Below, one piece after another: positions 50,258 to 59,953 of a stretch of DNA of 64,000 bases; the first letter of the stretch is position 1, and each line of letters opens with the position of its first letter. This stretch comes from Cordia subcordata. Its lineage: Eukaryota; Streptophyta; Magnoliopsida; Boraginales; Cordiaceae. Below the pieces are notes generated by a model. That model was not told the origin of the DNA and made no database searches. It was given only the letters and a program-made list of their open reading frames with translations. The stretch is from the NCBI GenBank assembly GCA_028554755.1, contig JAPTOF010000005.1, positions 10,492,501-10,556,500 of the forward strand. The letters are read 5' to 3'. A program made the translations under genes and the position numbers.

Positions 50258-50586
50258 ATTACCACTAGATAAGTGTTCCACACAGGATCAATAGGAATTA
50301 TGGTATTGGTTTCAGCATCCCATACAAAACCAGTTTGGTTAAGAAGGTCAGAGAATATACGATGCTTTATCCTTAACCTGTTCACTTTCTGCTTAATTTG
50401 TTTCATTGTGAAACTTCACCCAACAGCTTGATTTAACTCATACAGAATTAACTTCCAAATCTTTGATGAAAATAATCCATTCTTTTGATTTCCCTTATTA
50501 ACTTCAGTAACTAAGATCTCAAGAAAAAATTTTTCCACACCAGGACTCCAAAAAGCATCATCATTCTCAAATGTTTGATTTGCCAT
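50258..50586 (-). pseudogene. Myb/SANT-like ORF1 of the Harbinger element
   Basis: From the ATG at 50586 the minus strand reads FWSPGVEKFFLEILVTEV, GNQKNGLFSSKIWKLILYEL, an in-frame TGA, then TMKQIKQKVNRLRIKHRIF and TGFVWDAETNTIIPIDPVW. This is the Myb/SANT-like DNA-binding domain carried by plant PIF/Harbinger elements and related host genes. It has a single stop codon, so it is a recent pseudogene. Confidence 0.75.
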
Positions 50587-51973
50587 CTTTATATATCACA
50601 TAATAACAAATTAAATTGTTAGCATATAAACTAAATAAAATAAAATATAAATGAAAGACCCAGTTAATGAACTGCCACAAGAGTAGTATCGCATTAGTAA
50701 TCTATTCTAAAATTCCTAGTATTCAATAGCAATTTACATTTATATTAAATTAATTCACCCTGCCTAGATTTGTTCCAATTCCAATGCAAAAGCAGAAGTA
50801 CAAGGACTCTCAAACTTTCACTAGTTTTGTTCAAATGACCTATATATATCTAAACCTATATAAGATTGACCCTTTTTTATAGAAAAAAGACTGACATCTC
50901 TTGACAAATATGAATAACATCATCAAATTATATAGTCGACCACTCTAATAATGACTAAAGATTTGTTCGGTTAGCTGCTGGTTGTACATGGGTATAAGGC
51001 TTCAGGTAAGAATTGTTCGTACAAGTACATTGATTAGAGATTTAACACATAAAGAAAAACGTGGAAGTTGACCTAAAAAAGCCATCACAACTTTAGTAGA
51101 AAAGATTTATGAAAAGTAGGATTTAACAAAATTCTTATCAAAACATCAACTAACAATCCCACAAACCAATCGCAACCCCTACCCTCTCAGCATCCCCAAA
51201 TCATCCATTTTAGTCCTAAAGCAATTTAATTTAATCAATTTCACTTTTTTCTTCTTTTTTTTTTTGCTGAAGCATCCTATTGATTTGGATGACTAGAATG
51301 ACTAACGACTAAAGACTACTATTCTTTATGATAATATTGCAAATTGATACAAGTTTTCTCTAGGATCACACATATGATAATTGACCATGCATAAGTATAT
51401 ATTAGCAATATCAACAACAAAAAGGTTGCTGCAATCATAATGTAACAATTAAAAAAAAGATAATTAACCCAAAAATACTCCATCACAACACATAAAAAAT
51501 AAATAAATAAAAAGGACAACTCATGCACAAAGCTACATGTGAGAAAGAGTTTAGGGATTAAGCACAATATCAAAATAAAATCTTCCAATATGGTAGTAGA
51601 AATTTCTCACTCTTATTGTTTGAGAGAAGTAGAATTGATTAGGGATTGTACAGGAGGAGGCGATTTGTAACAAAAGACTGAAAAGAATGTACAAAAATAA
51701 GGTTTTGTGAGTAAGTTAAGATATTTACAAATTTGCTATTAATGAAAACATGTTTCTAAAGCTTGTTTTTCGTGTTTTCAATTGTTCTCAAAATAAAAAC
51801 ACCTAAAAATAGCAAAAATGTGTTTTTGTTTTTTGGTTCTTAAAAACATATTTTTAGAAACAATTTTTGAAAACAAAAAATAAAAATACCTTAAGCCAAA
51901 CAAATTTTTTTTTGTTTTTTTGTTTTTGAAAACAAAAAAACTGCTTTCAAAAACACTTCCAAACAGGCTCTAG

Positions 51974-52671
51974 GTTATGCTCGAAATATGAAGTTATGCC
52001 AAGAATTACGATAAAAGGTATATTATAAATATTTTTATGTCAAAATGTTATTATAATTAAATTATATATTTCTATAGTTACATTTTATTAAAAATTTATG
52101 CACAAATGAGTGCCATTCTGGCCATAAGGTGCACATGAAGGTATTAGTAACACGATAGGCCTCGACTAGGTAATTGCCAGTCTGAAAGATTGAAGATATA
52201 AAAGAAAATAGTGGGATGAAGACTAACCACTATACAGAACAAGGAAAAACAAAATTAACATACCTAAAAGCGGACAGACTGATTCAAGTGAAACGGCTCT
52301 TCATATAGGCCCTTTTTTCCACAAAATCCTGAATTTTTCCTTCAGTCAAAAGCTTTACAGACTCAGAGGCGACGAGAGGAAAGAGGTCACATGTATGACC
52401 ACATCTCCTGAGACCTGTTTGTGTCGACGGGCCTCAAAATGAGAAGCGGACATGTGAGGCAGTAAGGGAACGATGGCCTATCCAATCAAAGAGAGGTCTC
52501 TTTGACTAGAACCTCAGGGTTAACCCCTTGACATCTTTAGTCCTAAGGGTTGGGTTTGGCCTAGGGTTGGGTCTACCCGAGAAGATGTGTTCGTCTTGAG
52601 AGCCTTAGCTATTAGAGAGGGAGTTGATCCAGTGTCCTAGCTTGAGCAAGGCTATTCTTTGGTATTGGGAA
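51974..52671. other. Intergenic DNA
   Basis: No gene recognised. 52360-52670 is less AT-rich and may be an uncharacterised repeat. Confidence 0.35.
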
Positions 52672-52674
52672 TGA

Positions 52675-53180
52675 TGTCCTAAAGTCTATTATTAATTATA
52701 GACTTGGTACTGATTTGGACATAAATCGTCTTACATTTGGCCTTACATTATATCATACATCTTTTTCATGATTGATAGATCATGACGTACTCCTTAAGAT
52801 GACCTAATAAATTAATTCATGGGTTATTGTTTATAAATTAAATGTGAATTTAATTTGGGCTTTTATACAGATTTGAGAAGTCCATTATTGTAAGTCGAAA
52901 GAGTTGGACTTAGTGGATTATGAATGGACTTTCCATAAAGCCCATGTATCCCTAGAGTTCACATTATTTCTTATTACGAGGGTAGTTGTCAGAATTTTCC
53001 CCCAAAAGCCAAAACAAAATATAGCATTGTCTAACTGTTCTTGATTGCATAAGAGGATGCTTCGGCAAGACAAGTTTTTAGTGCTAGAATTACGAGGTAA
53101 TTCTATATTTCTTGAAAAATTTTTAGTTAGATTTTGATCCTGCATGAGGAATTACGAAAAAGCCCCGCGAGATTCTATCA
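52675..53180 (+). repeat. Copia-type LTR followed by a primer-binding site
   Basis: Starts tgtcctaaagtctatt (or TG at 52672) and ends attctatca at 53180. The methionine-tRNA-type primer site tggtattagagcc begins at 53182. This is the 5' edge of a Ty1-copia element. No matching 3' LTR or coding region was found downstream in the window, so the element is truncated or heavily rearranged. A (AT)n run at about 53237-53267 follows. Confidence 0.68.
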
Positions 53181-53194
53181 ATGGTATTAGAGCC

Positions 53195-53231
53195 AAGACT
53201 GTTTCATGCTTATTTGCGTGACTTTATTGCA

Positions 53232-53268
<37 letters not shown>

Positions 53269-53889
53269 CAATTAATTGAATTAGATTCCAATTGACTGTT
53301 TGATTTGGGGTTTTGAACTTATTATATTATATGCAGTTATTGTTTTGTCGATTTCTTGCCCATTATTAGAATGCCCAAAAACGCCACTAGGTCTTGCACA
53401 ATTTCTTAGTTGTGTATTTTGGTGGTTTGACCACTAATGAATTGAGTGGTTTTGCTCCTAGTTTGCACATCGAGCCATCTTTCTGATAACAGCCACGTTT
53501 TCCCCCTTGTTACAATAGCCATTGATGCTATTACCATCTTAATTTTCTTTTTTTGACCAAAAAAAAAAAGAACACGTGAGTTGACTAGCGTATTCAACTT
53601 CCCGCTTTTGTGCGTGTAATCTTAGTGGCCTTTTGACTATTTTCTGCATGACTAAAGGCCATGGTTTTTAATAAAATTATAACAATAAAAATTGGCTTGT
53701 GCCTTGGAATATAACTGATAGCATTTTGTAGCTAGTGGTGTTTATAGCTTAGAAGTTTTTATTTTGGCAATGGTGGCGCTGAGTCCTTGTGAAGGAAGAA
53801 GAAGAAGATTAATTTTGCTTCTTTTTTTTTTCCCTCCCAGAAACCTAAACTTCTATGAGGTTGGGTCTAACCCAACAAACCTAGATTAA
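53195..53889. other. Possible retroelement interior, no coding sequence recognised
   Basis: Lies downstream of the primer site. No gag or pol motif could be read. Confidence 0.3.
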
Positions 53890-54266
53890 GAGGCTGTTTG
53901 GCATAGTTTATAAGTATTTTTTGCTAACTTATAAATTGGGGGAGGGGGAAAAAAAAAGCTTCATTGGACCAGCTTGTTTTTTAGTAACTTATAATTACTT
54001 TGGTCAAACCAACAAAAAGACAATATTACTTGGAAAAACGGCAAATAGTTTTAAAAAACGGCAAATAGTTTTAACTACCACTAATTAATGACATGTCATT
54101 TTTAGTTATTTTAACCACTATTGCTATTTATAAGTACTTTTTTACCAAATATATTAACAGTTTATAATTACATATTATTCAATCACATCTCTATTTATTT
54201 ATTACTGATTTATAAGCAACTTTCTGTTTGTAAGCACTTAAAAATAAACACAGCCAAACGGGCTCT
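53890..54266. mobile_element. Miniature inverted-repeat element (GTTTGGC type)
   Basis: The left end gaggctgtttggcatag and the reversed right end agagcccgtttggctgtg are inverted repeats. Paired subterminal ttataagtattttttgctaa / gtttgtaagcacttaaaaat supports a foldback structure. No coding content. Confidence 0.65.
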
Positions 54267-54949
54267 AAAATTAGGATCCAAATGGCTTGGTTCCAGATCT
54301 AGGTAATAGATCATGTTTCTATCAATTCATCGTTTTGGGTTTTTGTTAATTGTTTTTGGGCAGATGTATATGGGGCTGCTCTTAAAAATTAGTAGGACAG
54401 ACTTTGTAAGGGGCCTTTTACTATGTATAGGGCAGATTTTGTTAACGGGATAAAAAGGGCTTCTGGCATTTTAGTCTTTAAGTCTTAAAAGTTTGGCTTT
54501 GATTTTAGAGCTTAAGACCAAATTGCTTCTTTGAGTTTTGGACCAATCTGATTGGCTCAAATATTCTTAAAGTTATGTTGGGGTTGGAGGCCTTTACACT
54601 CTTGTTTTGATTTGGTTTGGACTTAAGTTGGCCGCGACTATGAACCAATTTTGATCTTTCTCATTTAAATTACTATAGACTGATTAAATATGTGGGTTGG
54701 GCTCACATATTTTAAAGTGTGTTAAAGACTTAATTGAAAAATGATAAAGTCCAATATATTTTGAATAATGTTATTTTAAATTTATAAAATTAATAAATTG
54801 TTTATAATTGTCCTTTGAGTTATATTATTTTGATAATATTGACTTTAGTCCATGATAAATATAAGATATTTAATTTTGAAACCCATAATTTGTTAAGAAT
54901 TTGTTTCCAACCCAACTAGTTAAAATTACTTTAAACTATTGGACAAAGC
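54267..54949. other. Intergenic DNA
   Basis: No gene recognised. Confidence 0.4.
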
Positions 54950-55430
54950 CCTTAAATAGCCAAAATTACAATTTTGACTCAGTTAATTAAAAAGTAGTTT
55001 TTAATTCAATAAGAAAGGACCCAATATTAGTCAAAATTAGATTTAGCTCGAATTAACTTAAAATGAGTTTTAACTAATCAGAAAGGCCCATTAATTAGTC
55101 AAAATTATGATTTTGACCTCAATTAATTCAAAGGAGTTTTAATTAATTCAGTAAGCCCCTTAATTAGTCAAAACAGTGACTTTGACCCTAATTAATTAGA
55201 AACTTTTTTTAATTAATTGGATAATAACTCAAAATTAGTCAAAATTAATACTCTGACTCCAATTAATTTAAAAGAATTTTAATTAGTTGAAAAGGCATTT
55301 AATTAGTTATAATTAGCATTGACCCCAGAAAAGAAACTCTTTCAGTTAATTGGATAATTACCCTAACTTGTCAAAATTGCGATTGACCTCAATTAATTTA
55401 AAAGGAGTTTTCTTAATTAGAGGGATTGAT
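54950..55430. repeat. Diverged minisatellite, about seven units of 64-70 bp
   Basis: Repeated order in each unit: ttaattagtcaaaatta, a short variable part, tttgac(c/t)(c/t)aattaatt, (a)aaaggagttttaattaatt, then a ggccc-like end. Units begin near 54954, 55022, 55089, 55159, 55229, 55297 and 55366. Unit-to-unit divergence is high, so the array is old. Confidence 0.8.
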
Positions 55431-58078
55431 TTAATACACTTAAATCAATTCAATAATTGTATAATAAAATTATGAAATTACTTTATGCTTTTTGTTATTA
55501 TGTATGACATATTTTGGTGTGGTTTTGGGCTTCCATTTCATGCATGTTATTCCATATTTATATACCATTATCGTAATTGATTTTGGTTTTAAAATTAGGC
55601 CCGCGAGCTCAGCCTCCTCTCTTATTCTGGTTGTAATATCCCTCTCCCAAGAGATGTTTTCCCTTCTTTTAGAATGAGTTCTTCTTCTAATTAATGTAAT
55701 TAGTAGTTAAAGCTTGATCAAGACAAGGAGATAAAGACCAAGAACCAGAAGGCCCGCCTTATACAAGATTTCCCAATATTAACAGGTAATAATCTTGTTT
55801 GTATAATAGAGTGGCCCATGATGGCTCTAGTAGGCCATACTAGGAAAGTCCATAACTATCCACATGTGCTTATATATGTTGATATATATTGTTTTATATG
55901 CCAATTGTGATTAATTAACTAGGTTAATTAAAGGTTTGATTATTAAAATAAATGAGCTCATTAACTCTAATAAATCCTCTAAATTATTAGGTTTATTAAG
56001 TGGTTTGGACGTAGAGATACCAAATAATTGCCTCCTATTAAAGTAAATAATAATGTGCTTAATATTCTAATAAACGTTAGAGGCCCTTAGGCCTACCTTT
56101 TATTGGCATATTAGGATTATTATTTACTATATAAGGGCCTTTGAATGCCTTTAGACTAATGAGTAGGTAGGCCTATCTCAATTGTGCTTACTCACTAGGC
56201 TTGGAGGTAGTCCTTAGGAGTTCTTGTCAAACGTTTAACCTAATTGAGCTTTTCAATGGAGGACCTCAGTCCTGCTGAAGAGATGCTTAGGGCAGAACTA
56301 ATTAAGAGTTGTTTGGACAAGCAACTGATTATGAACTTTAGTTTATTTTTAAAAATTCTCAATAATAATACCATCCAAATCCTTATGTGATTTTCTATAC
56401 ATGATATCTTATTACACAATTTTTCATTAATTTTTCTGAGTTAAAAAAATTAATATTTTACCTTTCTATGTTAAAATCCTGACTCCGCCACATGGTCTCT
56501 AGTTACTTCAAATAAGTTTTAATGACTATTTCAATGTATCTTTTGCTTTTCTATTTCAGTGGTACGTTTTAAAGTAATTTCTTATTGTATATTTTAAGAA
56601 TTCAAATATTTTTACAAGTAAAATATGACATAAATATGAGAGTAAATGTCAATGACTTTGAACTTTCATAGCCATGGGATAATTTAGAGTACGAATGTTT
56701 CTTTTAGTGGTTAGAAAGTTTGGAATGGTTTCATGCCCTTTTAGGCTTTCTATAAAAACTTATTAAATTTGCAAAAAATGAGATAGAATAAACTAATTTT
56801 TTGCAAGCAAATAAACTTAAATATCTATCTATTCTACTAAAATAGCTACCTTTGCATCTATTTTTGCAAATTTTATGGTATACCACACAAATCATATATC
56901 TCCCTTGTATCATACACCCACTTTTAGGTGATTCTCACGCGCTATATAAGGGAAAAAGGGAAGCAAAACACATACACTGAGGGTTTGCTCATAAGATTTC
57001 ATGGTGGGTTGGTTTTACTTTAATGGTCTTTGCCGCCGCTGCCTCTTTGTCTCTTCACGCTTCTATGGCTTTGATGAGGGTTAATTGACAAAGATAAGGA
57101 GAGAAGAAGATGATGCATAGCATTACTATCCACAGCAATCGATGAAAATTTTTGTTTCTCAAATTTCGGTTGGTTTTTGGCCCTATATTTTTGTGTGATA
57201 GGTTGTAATGTAAGATTATGTGGACTTTTCTATATGGCTTGATGGGAATGCAGATTTGTTTTGTTTGAAAAGAAAAGATGTTGTGAACACACAAAAGAAT
57301 GGTTGCGAACATGGTGTGAAAAATTTATGAACATACAGTTCACAAATTGTGAACATATAAATTACAAATTTACAATGATACTTGTGAGATATATAAACAT
57401 ATGAATGGTTGTGAACATATACGGTAAAGTTTATGAACTTATATTATAAAATTATAAATGATTAAAATTTATGAAACTAGAGTGTAAAAATTGTCCACAT
57501 ATAATTATAACATTTGTGAACACAAAAATATAAAATAGTGAACATAAAAAAAAATTTGTTAAACAATAATTTTTTAAATTTTTTAAATTTATATAAAAGA
57601 AAATAAAATTAAAGTAAAAAAATATTCTTGAATTCTTCTTCCTTTTTCTTTCATTTTTCTTTTTGTTGCTTTCCGTCATTTTCTTTTTGCTGTTCTGTTG
57701 TATTGTATTTTTGGGTTTTGTTGTTGTGGTTGCTTGAGAATCGAATGGAGAGGTGAAGATGGTGATGGCTAGGTAGGGATCGTATATATCATGGTCCCTC
57801 AATGAGTATTCTTTCATTAAGCATTATGTCTCCTCATATATTTAAAAATAAATAAATAAAAACAAAAAGTTCAGCAACAGAATGTGCGTGCACAGTACGT
57901 GCTACATGGCTGACGACGCCATCCAAATATGACAAAAATAAAGGGTTACTAAGGAACACTATCATTAAAAATCCAAAGTTCATGGAAACTTGTTTCGTAA
58001 ATATAAGAATGTCATCCCAACATAAAACAAGAATTCCAAGAAGATTATAGGCCAAGTTTACTAGACTTGAGGAGAATA
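55431..58078. other. Intergenic DNA with small repeats
   Basis: No gene recognised. It contains an inverted repeat at 56763-56877 (aaatttgcaaaaaatgagat facing atctatttttgcaaatttt) and a gttcacaaattgtgaac-bearing stretch at 57310-57450 of the type seen at 24897. Confidence 0.4.
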
Positions 58079-58256
58079 ACCTTGCAAGACATGTGACAAA
58101 TAGCTGCTCAGCCAACTCATTGCATTTCTCAACAGTGGGTGGATCTTGAATGTACTACTTTTTCTGCTCTAACAATTGCTTGTAGTAGTAGGAACCACAA
58201 TGCTTAGCAACCAACCGCGAAGCTTGGTCGCCCTTGGTTTATAGTTGTTGCCATTT
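58079..58256 (-). pseudogene. Mitochondrial ATP synthase subunit g fragment
   Basis: The minus strand reads KWQQL-stop-TKGDQASRLVAKHCG, SYYYKQLLEQKK-stop-YIQ and DPPTVEKCNELAEQLFVTCLAR. This is collinear with the N-terminal half of plant ATP synthase subunit g (QQL, AS.FVSKH, YYKQLLEQ, YIQ.PPTVEKC.EL.KQLF). Both stops sit where family members have Gln, consistent with C-to-T changes. Similarity ends after about 59 residues. It is a non-functional fragment; whether it was retrocopied cannot be told. Confidence 0.72.
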
Positions 58257-58415
58257 GTTCACGATCACTCCCAGTAAATCCTAAACACATAAAAGAAAAA
58301 AGAAAATCTATTTCAAATAATTAACTATTTTGTTGTTGTGGTTGTTTAGTATTCCAAAGTTTTATGTTCACTATTTTATATTTTTATTTTTCATATATAT
58401 ATATATATATATATA

Positions 58416-58743
58416 CTAGTGTGACACCCGTGCAATGCACGGAGAGCGACATATGTGATTAGATATATTAAAATTATAGGATTTTTGCATCTTATTAAAT
58501 AGTTATTGAAACAATTATATACTATCAAATTAATAAAACAATGATGATATATATAAAGAAATGACATAATATTAATTAAAGTAAAATATTTAATATAGGA
58601 ATGAAACTAAATAAATAAGGAAAACCAAAAATGACCTAAGAATTGGCATATTTAATTGATAAGTAATTATAGAAGTTTGTCATATAGAGCGCCACTTGAC
58701 AGTATGAAATTACAACTTATTTTGCTTTATTATATAGTATAGA
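58416..58743 (-). mobile_element. Non-autonomous Helitron, 328 bp, both ends defined
   Basis: On the minus strand the element starts TCTATACTATATAATAAAGC at 58743 and ends CACTAG at 58416. A perfect hairpin CCGTGC-ATT-GCACGG (58442-58428) stands 11 bp before the 3' end. The flanks are A before the TC and T after the CTAG, the A^T insertion site of Helitrons, with no target duplication. It encodes no helicase, so it is non-autonomous. A (AT)n tract at about 58393-58415 adjoins the 3' end. Confidence 0.85.
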
Positions 58744-58750
58744 TATATTT

Positions 58751-58930
58751 CTAACTTTCATTTATTGTCAATTTTAATTTCTTTAATATATTTTTTATTG
58801 CATAATACTAATTTTTTCAATTAATATAATACTTTAGGTCTTACTTTCATTTATTGTCAATTTCAAATTCTTTAATATATGTTTTATTGCATAATACTAA
58901 TTTTTTCAATTAATATAATACTTTAGGTCT
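58751..58930. repeat. Tandem duplication, ~97-bp unit
   Basis: Two nearly identical units share ctttcatttattgtcaattt, ctttaatatat, ttattgcataatactaattt and ttcaattaatataatacttt, ending aggtctt. The high identity indicates a recent event. Confidence 0.85.
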
Positions 58931-58989
58931 TTTAATATATATATATATATATATTTATTTATTTATTCATTTTTATGTATAATTATTTT

Positions 58990-59027
58990 TATAATTCACC
59001 CGTGTTTGCATGGAAAAAAAAAACTAG
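58990..59027 (+). mobile_element. Helitron-like 3' terminus
   Basis: Imperfect hairpin CCGTG...CATGG (59000-59013) followed by an A run and CTAG (59024-59027), then T. It points opposite to the Helitron at 58416-58743. No matching 5' end was identified. Confidence 0.45.
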
Positions 59028-59412
59028 TCACCATAAAACTTGCATCATTAATAGGTGATCTTTGACCTTTAAATTAAACTTTAACACAAGAATTAAACTC
59101 AATGTTTCCATTATATTCAACAAAATACCTACCAATATATATCTCGAGATATAAGAGAGATGAAATCTATTAGTTATGCATGTAAGGTCAAAGTTTTGAA
59201 ATCAATCTTTTCTTTTTCCTCATTGAATACTTTTTTTTTTTAACCTAGACTTTTTATGCATTGGAAATTTGAAATGAAAACTTTTGAGATTACTATTTTC
59301 TTTTCTTTCTTTTTTTCTTTTTAATTTTAAATAAAAAGTTATGAATTTTCTACGCTAAAGACTTGAAATCCGTCTCTTTACAAAAAGGCAAATTCAGAGT
59401 TTCAAAAAGTGC

Positions 59413-59640
59413 GACGTCACGTGCCGGCCAGCCACAGTAAAAAGCGCAGAGGCGGAATCTAGATCCGACGACCATATCCTCCCTTCAATACCGGGAACTC
59501 CCATAAGAATCTCTCATCCAACGGCTCCAACTCCTCCCTCAAATCCCACCCTCCATTTCTCAATCCAACGGCTCAGATTAAATCAGACAGGCTCTACCCC
59601 ACCCCACCCTATTCCACTTCTGCAAATATATACACTCAAA
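59413..59640 (+). promoter_or_regulatory. Promoter region of the MORN gene
   Basis: GACGTCACGTG (59413-59423) joins a C-box-like and a G-box (CACGTG) core used by plant bZIP and bHLH factors. CCAACGGCT occurs at 59518 and 59565, and again in the leader at 59889. A TATA-like aatatatac lies at 59625-59633, about 320 bp before the ATG. The assignment is by position and motif only. Confidence 0.5.
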
Positions 59641-59785
59641 GAAACAGAAACCTTACTCCATTATCGCCTTCCTCGTATCATATCACTCTGTAAATCATTT
59701 TCACACTCAACAAAAGCACACACACTCCCACCAAAAACACACACAAACACACAGCAAAGGTGAAACTTCACACACTGGCCTGAGA

Positions 59786-59848
59786 ATGAGGGCAGCAGTG
59801 TTGGAATACACGACCAGGATATCAAGATACAGGAGGAGGGCCCACTGA
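59786..59848 (+). other. Upstream ORF (20 codons) in the MORN gene leader
   Basis: If transcription starts near the TATA-like site, the first ATG of the mRNA is at 59786. It opens a 20-residue basic peptide (MRAAVLEYTT then RISRYRRRAH) ending TGA 59846-59848, 105 bp before the main ATG. Such an upstream ORF could lower translation of the main protein. Confidence 0.5.
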
Positions 59849-59953
59849 GACCAACAAATAAGAAGAAAGGCTTTGGAAAAAAAACAATCCAACGGCTGAG
59901 ATTACAGGGGTGGTTTTGATTTTTTGTTGGTGGGGGGAGGGTCCCACAAGAGA

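Larger units (their letters stand above)
48737..51970 (-). mobile_element. PIF/Harbinger DNA transposon with both genes (decayed)
   Basis: Terminal inverted repeats are gggcttgtttggaagtgttc (48737-48756) and, reversed from 51970, gagcctgtttggaagtgttt. The flanks TAA (48734-48736) and TAG (51971-51973) fit the 3-bp target duplication of this superfamily with one change. The 3.2-kb body carries, on the minus strand, a Myb/SANT-like ORF1 near the right end and a HARBI1-type transposase towards the left. Both proteins are needed for mobility in this superfamily. Internal stops show it is no longer autonomous. Confidence 0.85.
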
